Shown: piece by piece, positions 38,305 through 47,035 of the stretch | Layout of the letters: every line of letters starts with the position of its first letter | Position numbering within the stretch: position 1 is the stretch's first letter | NCBI RefSeq assembly: GCF_043099315.1 | Contig: NZ_CP170746.1 | Reading direction: 5' to 3' (one strand) | Length of the DNA: 64,000 nt | Source: Chlorogloeopsis fritschii | GTDB lineage: Bacteria; Cyanobacteriota; Cyanobacteriia; Cyanobacteriales; Nostocaceae | Notes under the pieces: generated by a model | Told to the model about the DNA's origin: nothing | Database searches by the model: none | The model's input: the letters and a program-made list of their open reading frames with translations, nothing else | Position numbers and translations under genes: made by a program

Positions 38305-38732
38305 TTAATTTACCAATACCATATTTTTACGGTAAGACAGCCATCCCAGATCCAGCCAGAGCGCTACCACCATAACTACAGTTTGGCAGTTCTCTACACT
38401 CTTATGTTTGTCATACCCCACAACTACAAGCAAGAATCAGTCTTTATCTATAAACACTAGTCTTTTGTGAAATTTGTTCATTAGTTCTAGTAATTCTTTT
38501 CAAAGTTTCACTGCCAAGAAACATTTTCTGTTAAAGTCTGTATACAATGTGTTTGATTCAAATGTAAATCTTACGGAACTTATTAAGAATTATCAAACGG
38601 TTCAAGTAACTATACTAGTAGTTATACTCGCTGTTTTGAGCAAACTCAGAGTAAAGGTTACATCTAGTCTTAATACTAGCTTTATATTTTTTATTTTTAC
38701 AAACCAAATATGAATACAACCATATTATTAAT
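38305..38732. other. Spacer upstream of the TPR gene
   Basis: 428 AT-rich bases between divergent genes. An open frame of 79 codons (38474-38713) is not supported by a ribosome site or composition. Otherwise nothing recognised. Confidence 0.4.
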
Positions 38733-39254
38733 ATGTCACAAGCCTCCTTACCACCAGATTATTTGCAACAATCGATAAGCGAATTAAATTTAGGTTCTTT
38801 AAAATTGCCAAATAGCAAGTGTTGTATTCAGAAAAAATCTACTGCCATTATCTCTACATCTACGCTTGAGTCGGTAGCATTCACATTAGCTGAAAAACAC
38901 AATAATGGCAATCCTGCTGTTTACAACTATGCTCAACGCTATTATCGGCGTGCTGTTGATTATATCAAGCTAGCTAATTGGAACTTAGCTGTACAAGAAT
39001 TGCGGGAAGCAATCAAGCTAGAGCCAAATCAAAGTGACTATTATGCTTTACTAGGTTTGGTACATTTCAAACAAAAATTTCGAGGTATGGCAAGGGTGTA
39101 TCTGCGTCAGGCATTAAAACTAAACCCTCAAAATCCTCTTGCTCTCAAATACATTTCTTTACTAAAAATTACATTAACAGAAACTACCGAGCCTTCATCA
39201 ATAGCAAAAGCTGTGGGTATCGCTGCTTTGCTGAGTAAGTTTGCCGCCAAATAA
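38733..39254 (+). CDS. Tetratricopeptide repeat protein
   Basis: 173 residues. A poorly conserved N-terminal 65 residues is followed by about two TPR units (YAQRYYRRAVDYIKLANWNL, then AVQELREAIKLEPNQSDYYA and ARVYLRQALKLNPQNPLAL). No membrane segment or catalytic motif. TPR units usually mediate protein contacts; no partner can be inferred from neighbours. Confidence 0.8.
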   Translation: MSQASLPPDYLQQSISELNLGSLKLPNSKCCIQKKSTAIISTSTLESVAFTLAEKHNNGNPAVYNYAQRYYRRAVDYIKLANWNLAVQELREAIKLEPNQSDYYALLGLVHFKQKFRGMARVYLRQALKLNPQNPLALKYISLLKITLTETTEPSSIAKAVGIAALLSKFAAK

Positions 39255-39485
39255 AGTTCTTTAGCTAAATGCGATCGCCCGATTGTGGCTCAAACATCCC
39301 GTATAAATCAAGTACGATTACTACATTACCTACTTCGTCAAGTAGTGAAATTTCGATAACAAACCGTACTCGAACCGAAGCTTTTTCTTTATGTTGTTTA
39401 CCTAGACTAGAATAATAGGTAAAGGCAAAAGTTTGAAAACAGACGTGAGCTACTGATTTACGGTACTCATTGATATAGAAGTAAC

Positions 39486-39809
39486 ATGGGATTCTTTGAC
39501 TCTGATATAGTTCAGCAAGAAGCTAAACAACTGTTTGAAGATTATCAATCGTTGATCAAACTTGGCAATAACTACGGCAAGTTTGATCGCGAAGGCAAAA
39601 AGCTGTTTATTGAGCAAATGGAAGCCATGATGGATCGGTATCGTATCTTTATGAAGCGATTCGAGCTATCTGAAGATTTCATGGCGCAAATGACTGTACA
39701 GCAGTTAAAAACTCAGCTAAGTCAGTTTGGCGTCACTCCACAACAAATGTTCGACCAAATGCAACTCACCCTTGAGCGGATGAAAGCAGAACTGGAAAAA
39801 CAGCCTTAG
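39486..39809 (+). CDS. DUF1825 family protein
   Basis: 107 residues, wholly helical in appearance. Start MGFFDSDIVQQEAKQLFEDY and YGKFDREGKKLFIEQME are hallmarks of DUF1825, a family present in nearly all cyanobacteria. Function unknown. It stands alone and faces the PBP1A gene across a heptamer-rich spacer. Confidence 0.9.
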   Translation: MGFFDSDIVQQEAKQLFEDYQSLIKLGNNYGKFDREGKKLFIEQMEAMMDRYRIFMKRFELSEDFMAQMTVQQLKTQLSQFGVTPQQMFDQMQLTLERMKAELEKQP

Positions 39810-39952
39810 GGGATAGGGGCTAGGAGTTAGGGAATAGCAGATAGAGAGACAGAGTTCTAAAATCAAAACTCTAAATAAAAAATTCCTAGTTCTTAATTTC
39901 TATACTCTGAATTTATCATCCCCTAGTCGCCAGTCTCTAGTCCCTAGTGCCT

Positions 39953-41875
39953 TTATTTTGCTTTGGGGCGAGGAAACTGAGAAGGTGATTTGAAGTTTTC
40001 TACTGGCACGTCCTTAAGTGCTTTGAGCATGAAATCGCGCCAGACAGGTGCTACTTTGCCGCCACCTGTAGCACCGCTAGCCAACTGTTTGTTGTCATCT
40101 CTACCTACCCAAACAGCAGTTGTGAGTTGAGGTACAGTACCTACAAACCAGATATCTTTCTCTGAAGAGGTTGTACCTGTTTTTCCGGCAGCTGGACGAC
40201 CTATGTCAGCAGCTTTACCAGTACCATCCGTAATTACCGATCGCATCGTATCTATAACTGCTGCTGCTGCCCAAGGCTCTAGAACCATCTGGGGCTTAGG
40301 AGTATTATCTAGCAATACATTTCCAACACTATCGGTGATCCGGACAATTACTGTTGTTGGTGATTGCCAGCCATAATTTGCAAAGGTAGCGTAGGCACCA
40401 GCCATTTCCATAGGTGTCATACCGATCGCACCCAAAGGCAAAGAAGTTACCGGTTCCATTGGACTCATAATTCCCAAGGTACGACAAGTCTCGACAACTT
40501 TATTCATACCTATAGTTTTGCCAATTTTAATTACAGGAACGTTACGAGACAACTTCAGAGCAGTACGAATTGTCATAGAACCCTGAAATCCACCATCGTA
40601 GTTGCGCGGGCTGTACCAACCGCTACCATCTCGATAGCTGACTGGGGTATCAGAAACTACAGTTTCCGGGCCGTATTTACCTGTTGCAAAAGCAGCATAG
40701 TAAACAAACGGTTTAAAAGCAGATCCTGGTTGCCGATAAGCTTGAGTTGCTCGGTTGAATTCTCCAGCCTTAGAGTTTACACCACCTACCAGTGCTTTGA
40801 CAAAATGCGTGCGCGGATCGATTGCCACAAGGGCCATTTGGTTCTTAGACAATCCTTGGCCGAGCAGAGTTTTATGCCATTTACTGACAGTTTCCTCAGC
40901 CATTCTTTGAAAATCCGCATCAACGGTAGTTTGAACGCGCATACCGCCTTTGAGGAGTGTCTCGCGTCCAAATTTCCTCGCTATCTCCTGAGCGACGGTA
41001 TTTGTCACGTAAGGTAGGGCGCTACCTTGGAACGACTTAATTCTGCCCAATTTTATTTTGTAGTTGAGGGCATCATCATATTCTTTTTGGGTGATCCAAC
41101 CCAAAGACAGCATCCGTCCTAACACTTCTCTCTGTTGATATTTAGCCTTTTCCATGTTGACAAATGGACTGTATTCTTCAGGGGCTTGGATCAAGCCTGC
41201 CATCATCGCCGACTCAGCTAAATTTAAATGTTCTGCCGATTTATTAAAGTAACTGCGCGCTGCCGTTTGCGCTCCATAGTTATTGTGACCCCAATACACT
41301 TGATTGAGGTACATTTCCAAGATTTGGTCTTTTGAGAGAATTTGTTCTAAACGAATTGCCAGTACTGCTTCTGCGATTTTACGGGTAAATTCTCGCCTGT
41401 GACTCAAAAATAGGTTTTTTACCAACTGCATGGTAATCGTGGAACCACCCTCACGTACCCCACCTGCTGCCCAGTTTGTGACTACAGCACGCCCGACGCC
41501 TTTGGGATTGATGCCGTGATGATAGTAAAAGTCACTGTCTTCGCTCGCTAGCACTGCCCGCTTGAGTTCTGGAGAAATTTTATCTAAAGGTTTAACCTCA
41601 CGGTTGGCTTCTCCATGGATTCTCGTTAATAATTTACCTTTAATATCAAATATGTAAGTAGTTTCTGATGGTAAAAAGTTACGTAACTGCCTTACATCTG
41701 GCAAGTTGCGGAAACTAATCGCTAAACCAACTAGTCCTCCCGCCACGACAGAACTCGCCAGCATAGTGATTGACAGCAGGGTACCGCCAGCTACCTGACC
41801 GACTCCTTTTAAGAACTCAAAGCCGGATGAAGCGCCAGCTTGAGATTGTTTATCTTCAAAAGTACTAGACGACAC
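39953..41875 (-). CDS. Class A penicillin-binding protein (PBP1A type)
   Basis: Bifunctional peptidoglycan polymerase and crosslinker. 640 residues: membrane anchor at about 30-53, glycosyltransferase GT51 domain with Glu112 in SEDSDFYYHHG and GGSTITMQLVKNLFL, then the transpeptidase domain with the SxxK nucleophile Ser385 (PGSAFKP) and the KTG box AGKTGTTSSEKD near 564. A Ser/Pro-rich C-terminal tail follows. No division gene is adjacent. Start ATG 41875. Confidence 0.94.
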   Translation of the reverse strand: MSSSTFEDKQSQAGASSGFEFLKGVGQVAGGTLLSITMLASSVVAGGLVGLAISFRNLPDVRQLRNFLPSETTYIFDIKGKLLTRIHGEANREVKPLDKISPELKRAVLASEDSDFYYHHGINPKGVGRAVVTNWAAGGVREGGSTITMQLVKNLFLSHRREFTRKIAEAVLAIRLEQILSKDQILEMYLNQVYWGHNNYGAQTAARSYFNKSAEHLNLAESAMMAGLIQAPEEYSPFVNMEKAKYQQREVLGRMLSLGWITQKEYDDALNYKIKLGRIKSFQGSALPYVTNTVAQEIARKFGRETLLKGGMRVQTTVDADFQRMAEETVSKWHKTLLGQGLSKNQMALVAIDPRTHFVKALVGGVNSKAGEFNRATQAYRQPGSAFKPFVYYAAFATGKYGPETVVSDTPVSYRDGSGWYSPRNYDGGFQGSMTIRTALKLSRNVPVIKIGKTIGMNKVVETCRTLGIMSPMEPVTSLPLGAIGMTPMEMAGAYATFANYGWQSPTTVIVRITDSVGNVLLDNTPKPQMVLEPWAAAAVIDTMRSVITDGTGKAADIGRPAAGKTGTTSSEKDIWFVGTVPQLTTAVWVGRDDNKQLASGATGGGKVAPVWRDFMLKALKDVPVENFKSPSQFPRPKAK

Positions 41876-42051
41876 GGTGTTATCACTTCCTCACTTGTAA
41901 ATATAACTATAATTTCTTCGGTGAAGCAAGGCAGTTAATTTTTTGCAATTATATTAGTTTGACAGAAGGACAAACGGAATAATTGCTAGTGACTAGAACT
42001 AACCCAACTTCGATAGTGCAAAGCATAGGTAAAAATCAATCTCTTAGTAGT

Positions 42052-43221
42052 ATGACGCAAGATTTTTCTTGGTTGCATCGTGGTGTTGCAGAAATTTTTC
42101 CACAACCAACTGATTCTGACAGTGAAGTAGACAGCTTAGAAAAGGTTTTAGCAACTACAACTCGACCTTTACGAGTCAAATATGGAATCGATCCTACTGG
42201 TGCGGAGATTCATCTTGGTCATAGCATACCAATGCGAAAACTGCGAGCGTTTCAAGATGCTGGTCATATAGCAGTACTAATTATTGGAGATTTTACGGCT
42301 AGGATTGGCGATCCTACAGGGAAATCGGAGGTGCGTCGTCAACTTACACAAGAAGAGGTGGCGAAAAACGCCCAGAACTATCTCGAACAAGTACGGCCAA
42401 TATTGGACTTCGACACACCTGGCTCCCTAGAGGTACGGTATAACTCCGAGTGGCTTTCTAAGTTGGACTTAGAAAAAATTCAAGAGTTACTTTCTACTAT
42501 GACTGTAGGACAGATGTTGGCAAAGGAGGGATTTGCTGAACGCTATAAAAAAGAGAATCCTATTTTTCTGCATGAGTTCCTCTATCCGTTGATGCAGGGC
42601 TATGATTCTGTCGCGGTTGAGGCAGATGTAGAACTGGGCGGTACTGACCAAAAATTTAACATAGCAGTTGGAAGAGATTTGCAGCGCCATTTTGGACAAA
42701 AACCTCAATTTGGCGTGTTACTGCCGATTTTGATTGGTACCGATGGCGTGCAAAAAATGTCTAAGTCTCTTGGCAATTACGTAGGTTTGTTGGAACATCC
42801 AGCACAAAAATATCAAAAATTGCAGGGTGTTCCAGATCATCTGCTGAAACAATATTTTGAACTGCTGACTGATTTATCCTTAGATAAATTGCCAGAGAAT
42901 CCACGCGATCGCCAAAAATTATTGGCGCAAGAAATAGTCAGGCAATATCACGGACAAGAAGCCGTCACCCAGATTGAAGCAGGTGATATGCCTGAATTTT
43001 CTCTTTCTCAGGTGCAATTCCCGGCAAAATTGTCCTATCTTCTCAATGTTACTCAATTGTGCAAGAGCAGTGGAGAAGGAAAGCGAAAAATTCAAGAGGG
43101 CGGGGTAAGACTCGACGGCGATCGCATCACCGATGTGGATACTTCTTTCCAGGAAGCAAAGGAATTATACGGACGAGTTTTACAACTTGGGAAAAACAAG
43201 TTTGTGCGATTTGTAAATTAA
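42052..43221 (+). CDS. tyrS: Tyrosine--tRNA ligase
   Basis: 389 residues, class I synthetase of the longer bacterial type: HxGH-like HLGHSIPMRKLRAFQ, the substrate pocket VELGGTDQKFNI, KMSKS in VQKMSKSLGNYV, and an S4-like C-terminal domain (EGKRKIQEGGVRLDGDRI). I chose ATG 42052 (MTQDFSWLHRGVAE) where family similarity begins; the frame is open upstream to a TTG at 41983 and a GTG at 41989. Confidence 0.94.
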   Translation: MTQDFSWLHRGVAEIFPQPTDSDSEVDSLEKVLATTTRPLRVKYGIDPTGAEIHLGHSIPMRKLRAFQDAGHIAVLIIGDFTARIGDPTGKSEVRRQLTQEEVAKNAQNYLEQVRPILDFDTPGSLEVRYNSEWLSKLDLEKIQELLSTMTVGQMLAKEGFAERYKKENPIFLHEFLYPLMQGYDSVAVEADVELGGTDQKFNIAVGRDLQRHFGQKPQFGVLLPILIGTDGVQKMSKSLGNYVGLLEHPAQKYQKLQGVPDHLLKQYFELLTDLSLDKLPENPRDRQKLLAQEIVRQYHGQEAVTQIEAGDMPEFSLSQVQFPAKLSYLLNVTQLCKSSGEGKRKIQEGGVRLDGDRITDVDTSFQEAKELYGRVLQLGKNKFVRFVN

Positions 43222-43264
43222 TGGGTACTGGGTACTCGGTATTAGGTACTGGGAAAGAATCTAA

Positions 43265-43315
43265 CCTAGTCCCTAGTCCCTAGTCCCTAGTCCCTAGTCC
43301 CTAGTCCCTAGCCCC
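43265..43315. repeat. CCCTAGT heptamer tandem array
   Basis: About seven tandem copies of TCCCTAG between tyrS and pyrF, the same family as the array at 33862-33937. Confidence 0.85.
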
Positions 43316-43338
43316 TTAATTTTGATAATGAACTAGAG

Positions 43339-44058
43339 ATGAATCCCGATCAGAAAATTATTGTCCCTTTAGATGTGCCGGATCAAGCAGCGGCGATCGC
43401 TCTTGTCGAGAAGTTGCCACAAGTCAGCTTTTGGAAAGTTGGCTTAGAACTGTTTACCAGCACCGGGCCGAAAATCTTAACTGAGCTAAAATCCCGCCAG
43501 AAGCGAATTTTCCTAGATTTGAAATTTCATGATATCCCCAATACCGTTGCTGGTGCTTGCCGAGCGGCGGCTCGTTATGGCGTAGATTTGCTCACAATTC
43601 ACGCTACTGCTGGTAGCGATGCTCTCAAAGCGGCAACAGAAGCAGTACAGGAAGGAGCAGCACAAGCAGGCGTGCAACCGCCAAAACTTATTGCTATTAC
43701 CCTGCTGACTAGTATTTCTGCTCGTCAACTAGCCTTTGATTTAAAAATTCCTCTAGAATTGCCAGAATACGCCCTTAGTATGGCACTGATGGCTCAAGAA
43801 TCTGGGTTAGATGGCGCAGTTTGTTCGCCCCAAGAGGTATCGCAATTACGGGAAACCTGTGGGAATGACTTTTTGTTAGTTTGTCCGGGGGTACGTCCAA
43901 CTTGGGCGGAAAAAGGCGATCAAAAGCGATCGCTAACTCCAGTACAAGCACTAAAGGCAGGAGCAAATTATCTCGTTATTGGGCGTCCGATCACTGCTGC
44001 TATAGAACCTGAGTTAGCTTGGAAGAGAATCTGCGAGGAGCTAGCAGTGCTGGCATGA
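43339..44058 (+). CDS. pyrF: Orotidine 5'-phosphate decarboxylase
   Basis: Last step of UMP synthesis. 239 residues, TIM barrel with VPLDVPDQAAAIALVEKL at the start, the active-site motif FLDLKFHDIPNTV, and the phosphate-binding VCPGVRP and YLVIGRPITAA. Length is usual for the family. Its stop overlaps the start of the next gene in an ATGA arrangement, so the two are translationally coupled. Confidence 0.96.
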   Translation: MNPDQKIIVPLDVPDQAAAIALVEKLPQVSFWKVGLELFTSTGPKILTELKSRQKRIFLDLKFHDIPNTVAGACRAAARYGVDLLTIHATAGSDALKAATEAVQEGAAQAGVQPPKLIAITLLTSISARQLAFDLKIPLELPEYALSMALMAQESGLDGAVCSPQEVSQLRETCGNDFLLVCPGVRPTWAEKGDQKRSLTPVQALKAGANYLVIGRPITAAIEPELAWKRICEELAVLA

Positions 44059-44726
44059 ATTTAGGTGTGAGAAAGATAAATTATGAATTGTGGGTTATAG
44101 CTTTTGTTTTTGTGATTTGCGATTGGCTAAGTTATCAAGCTTTAGCGATTAACCGCACTTCCCTAATCTCCCTTTCCACCAGTAAAAATGGTGGAAATAT
44201 TCTCCCCTCTTCAACTACGGAGAGGGATGATCGAGATGGGGGAAAAACTACTTGTTCTGAACAAAATCTAGAAACATTAGCTACACGGCTGCTGCGAGAT
44301 TTACCTGCCTATTCCAATCGAGCCACGCAACGTGCCCGTCGTCTCAAAAGGTCAGTTGACATTTATAGTTATATGCTGGTGGCAGGAAGACCCGAATTTA
44401 CACCACTACCACTTAACCCTGCCGAAGCTACCCTAGAAACATCAAAACCCACTTCCAAAGGCGTAGAACAAGTATTCTTTACTACCCTAGAAAGACAGTA
44501 TGTGAAAGGTAAAGCTGTTGAATTGCAGCAATTCCATTGGTTATTTTTGACAAAAAATCAAAGTGGTTGGTGGATGGTTATGATGTTTTCTCAGACAGGT
44601 TCCTATCCCAAACAAAAGCCGCCGACTCCGCCACGGGAAAGTAGTAACAGCGCTGTTGCTCAAGGTATTAAGACGTGGTTGCGCGATTGCCGTGCCGGAA
44701 GCTTGCGTGAGAACTTCAAAAAGTAA
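44055..44726 (+). CDS. Hypothetical exported protein coupled to pyrF
   Basis: 223 residues from ATG 44055, which overlaps the pyrF stop (ATGA). Residues 10-33 form a signal peptide or anchor (YELWVIAFVFVICDWLS). The rest is soluble, with a conserved-looking core LRDLPAYSNRATQRARRL and a late QSGWWMVMMFSQTGSYP. I recall similar cyanobacterial proteins but no function. A Ser/Thr/Asn-rich stretch (44160-44250) is variable. Confidence 0.75.
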   Translation: MNLGVRKINYELWVIAFVFVICDWLSYQALAINRTSLISLSTSKNGGNILPSSTTERDDRDGGKTTCSEQNLETLATRLLRDLPAYSNRATQRARRLKRSVDIYSYMLVAGRPEFTPLPLNPAEATLETSKPTSKGVEQVFFTTLERQYVKGKAVELQQFHWLFLTKNQSGWWMVMMFSQTGSYPKQKPPTPPRESSNSAVAQGIKTWLRDCRAGSLRENFKK

Positions 44727-45198
44727 AATGTAAATGCCATAGCTATAGCCATGGCAAGGGTGTCATTGTGTTATGTGGGATGCGGTGATTTTTCACATCG
44801 TGTTTAATTAGTATTTTTAATCATTCATTTCCGGTGTAATTCATTCTTTAGAGAGATTTTTTTCATTTACTTCTTATGTCTTTAGAAAGAGATTTTGAGT
44901 TCGGAAGATATAAATAGTTATTTAGATATTATTTGCTAGCAAGAATGCGATCGCCTTTCTCAAAAGCTGAGTTCACTGGATTATCTTGGACACAAGGTTA
45001 TTATGCCTATTGTCCGTGGGAAATACCTACATGATGCTTATAAGGTGAGATTATCAAAGTTAGATGGTGTTCCCTTAGAAGAGAGAAAGTGTCTATAGCA
45101 GTAGAAATGTAGTACAAATTTACGCCTGGAGATAGGGTATTCCTGATTGTTACGAATCTAAGCTGAGTATATTCAGTTACGCAAGTTGAGGAAACATT
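44727..45198. other. Spacer with possible gene remnant
   Basis: 472 bases. A frame at 45003 reads MPIVRGKYLHDAYKV and stops after 31 codons; it has no ribosome site. Preceding sequence contains a HIP1-like site near 44948. It may hold the remains of a small gene, but this is weak. Confidence 0.3.
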
Positions 45199-45402
45199 AT
45201 GCCTGGTGGAAACGCGAGTCACAAAGGCAGTTCTGCCAAACCCAATGTTAATGCCAGCGGTTTAACAAATGCTGCCGACGACGCCGCACAAGATCCTCAA
45301 GAAGTTGTAGGAAATCGCAGCGATGCTTCTACTAGAACTGATGAAGCAATAGTGAACCCTGCTGCTGTTGAGCGCCCGCAAAAACCAAAAGAGCAAGAGT
45401 AG
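45199..45402 (+). CDS. Small disordered hydrophilic protein
   Basis: 67 residues, no hydrophobic core, rich in Asn, Ala, Ser, Asp and Glu (GGNASHKGSSAKPNVN, then ASTRTDEAIVNPAAVERPQK). GAGG lies seven bases before the ATG and a clean terminator follows 26 bases after the stop, which supports a real single-gene unit. Function unknown. Confidence 0.65.
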   Translation: MPGGNASHKGSSAKPNVNASGLTNAADDAAQDPQEVVGNRSDASTRTDEAIVNPAAVERPQKPKEQE

Positions 45403-45428
45403 AGTTTTGCTAGTGGGCAGTAAAGTTA

Positions 45429-45456
45429 GGGATACAGCATTACTGTATCCCTTTTT
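45429..45456 (+). terminator. Rho-independent terminator
   Basis: Perfect 9-base stem GGGATACAG/CTGTATCCC with the loop CATTA, followed directly by TTTTT. It ends the transcript of the small disordered-protein gene. Confidence 0.85.
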
Positions 45457-45657
45457 AATGCTTTATCCAAAATTGAGTAGGCGATCGCGTACAAAGATAG
45501 ATGATGCACAAGCCATTAGTCTAATCGCTAAAAAAATTGCAATCAAGCAACAGGTACAAGATGTGAACTAAATATCTGTCTGCTTAAATACCTATGAATA
45601 CTTAATCAAATTTGGAGGGAATACTGTAACTATAGTGATTTTTCAGCAGAACAATCA

Positions 45658-46425
45658 ATGAGAATTGTGGCGCAATCTAGTAGTAAACTGGCAATGAAGC
45701 ACTTACCAATAGCTCATTGGTGGCAAGGAGGTTTGCTTCTCACCTTGGGATTCGTTGGTATTATTTATGGAATATTTTATACTCCTGTTTCTGCAAGTTT
45801 AAAATGCGATCGCCCCTCCCCTAGTCAAATTAATTGTGAACTGCGGCGATTTTATGTGCTGAGGAATATGGAAAAACTGAGAATTTTCGATCCTCAACAG
45901 GCAAATGTCATCACCACTACTGGCAGTAAAGGATATAAAAAGCATAAGGTGGTGATTGTAGGTGCAATCAAAGAATTTGAGTTTCTACCATCTAGTAGCA
46001 GTTATAGAAATAATCAACAAGTCGCTTCTCAAATCAATAACTTTATCTACTCTCAGCAACAATCTCTATTCTTAAGTCAACACCAATGGTATGATTACTC
46101 TTTCTTTGTTTTCATGATTATTGCTTTAGTAGGGTTTGGTATTTTCTTAGTAACGACACCTATAGTTGACTGTACTTTCTACAAAAGTCTTAACAAGGTA
46201 ATTATAGAACGGAAAAGTTTACACACAAGACAAATCATCGAGTATCCCTTAGTCAATATTTCACGGATTGATATCCAAGAAAAAAGAGTGCGTTATGGTA
46301 AAGTTTATCGTCCAGTGCTGATTTTAATATCTCTGGAACAAGTACCAATTCATAAAGATTATACTAACGAAAAAAACTCTCAAAATTCCATCTATAGCAT
46401 ACGCAGCTTTCTTGCTCAAGGATAA
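45658..46425 (+). CDS. Hypothetical two-helix membrane protein
   Basis: 255 residues. First membrane segment at about 24-43 (GGLLLTLGFVGIIYGIF), a 95-residue extracytoplasmic or lumenal part with two Cys (CDRPSPSQINC), a second segment at about 146-168 (SFFVFMIIALVGFGIFL), and a C-terminal soluble part. This resembles other cyanobacterial proteins of unknown function with a PH-like tail, which I cannot confirm. A terminator follows. Start ATG 45658; Met13 is possible. Confidence 0.7.
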   Translation: MRIVAQSSSKLAMKHLPIAHWWQGGLLLTLGFVGIIYGIFYTPVSASLKCDRPSPSQINCELRRFYVLRNMEKLRIFDPQQANVITTTGSKGYKKHKVVIVGAIKEFEFLPSSSSYRNNQQVASQINNFIYSQQQSLFLSQHQWYDYSFFVFMIIALVGFGIFLVTTPIVDCTFYKSLNKVIIERKSLHTRQIIEYPLVNISRIDIQEKRVRYGKVYRPVLILISLEQVPIHKDYTNEKNSQNSIYSIRSFLAQG

Positions 46426-46440
46426 AGAGACTAAGGACAC

Positions 46441-46480
46441 AGAACACCTACTTCTATCGGAAGTAGGGGTTCTTGTTTTT
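46441..46480 (+). terminator. Rho-independent terminator
   Basis: Stem built from AGAACaCCTACTTC and GAAGTAGGgGTTCT with loop TATCG and then CTTGTTTTT. It lies 16 bases after the membrane protein gene. Confidence 0.8.
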
Positions 46481-46598
46481 CACAATATTACATTTGCATA
46501 GAGAGATTAAGACTTAATTATTGAGTATATTTGCTCTTGGAATTTTAGTAATAATCCATTGCAAATTTTTATACAAATTTGCTTATATCCTGCTAAAG

Positions 46599-46627
46599 TA
46601 AAGACGTGAAATTTCGCGTCTCTACAA
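46599..46627. repeat. Palindrome AAGACGTGAAATTTCGCGTCT
   Basis: Imperfect palindrome around GAAATTTC, related to the GACGCGAAATTTCGCGTC palindrome at 17687-17718. Confidence 0.65.
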
Positions 46628-46829
46628 TGCTGATTTTATTGAAAAATTAACTCAATCTTAAGGTTGTCTTAATAAAAATGATACCCCAAACACTGATCCC
46701 CGCGCAAATATATAAAAAGGAAAAAATACTACTTCAAAAACATTACTATTCAGGGAAAATAACATCTTTAAAATTAAAGTTTTTCCTGAAGCAGATTGGC
46801 AACAACTTTGCTAAAGGAGGTGAGCTTAA

Positions 46830-46958
46830 ATGCTTTGTGACGACTGCCAGCGTAAAAAAATTTGTCCGCCTGCATTAATTGCAAAAAATGATCCGCAGTT
46901 GCAGAAGATGCTTGAACGTCTACGAAGATGTGAGTTGCGAACCGTAGATCAAAACTAG
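46830..46958 (+). CDS. 42-residue cysteine-rich protein
   Basis: Not recognised. The evidence for translation is a perfect 11-base Shine-Dalgarno AAAGGAGGTGA (46813-46823), nine bases before the ATG from GGAGG, the best in the window. The product has four Cys at 3, 6, 12 and 34 (MLCDDCQRKKICPPA), a CxxC followed by a third Cys, and then a basic-acidic helix with LQKMLERLRRC. It could be a small metal-binding or thiol protein. It ends 78 bases before the end of the convergent aminotransferase-like gene. Confidence 0.6.
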   Translation: MLCDDCQRKKICPPALIAKNDPQLQKMLERLRRCELRTVDQN

Positions 46959-47035
46959 ATTGACAACGCGATCGCCGACGTTTGATTTGTGAATCAGTTC
47001 CCAAAATGAAACAATTGTTTGCTAGTACCAGATAA

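Noticed and set aside
38474..38713. Open frame of 79 codons
   Set aside because: Non-ATG start, no Shine-Dalgarno, low-complexity hydrophobic product with no family resemblance.
33862..43315. Heptamer arrays as CRISPR candidates
   Set aside because: Unit is 7 bases with no spacers; these are STRR repeats, not CRISPR.
45368..45571. Open frame of 67 codons
   Set aside because: Overlaps the disordered-protein gene and runs through its terminator.
46678..46878. Open frame of 66 codons
   Set aside because: Covers the Shine-Dalgarno of the Cys-rich gene in another phase and lacks its own ribosome site.
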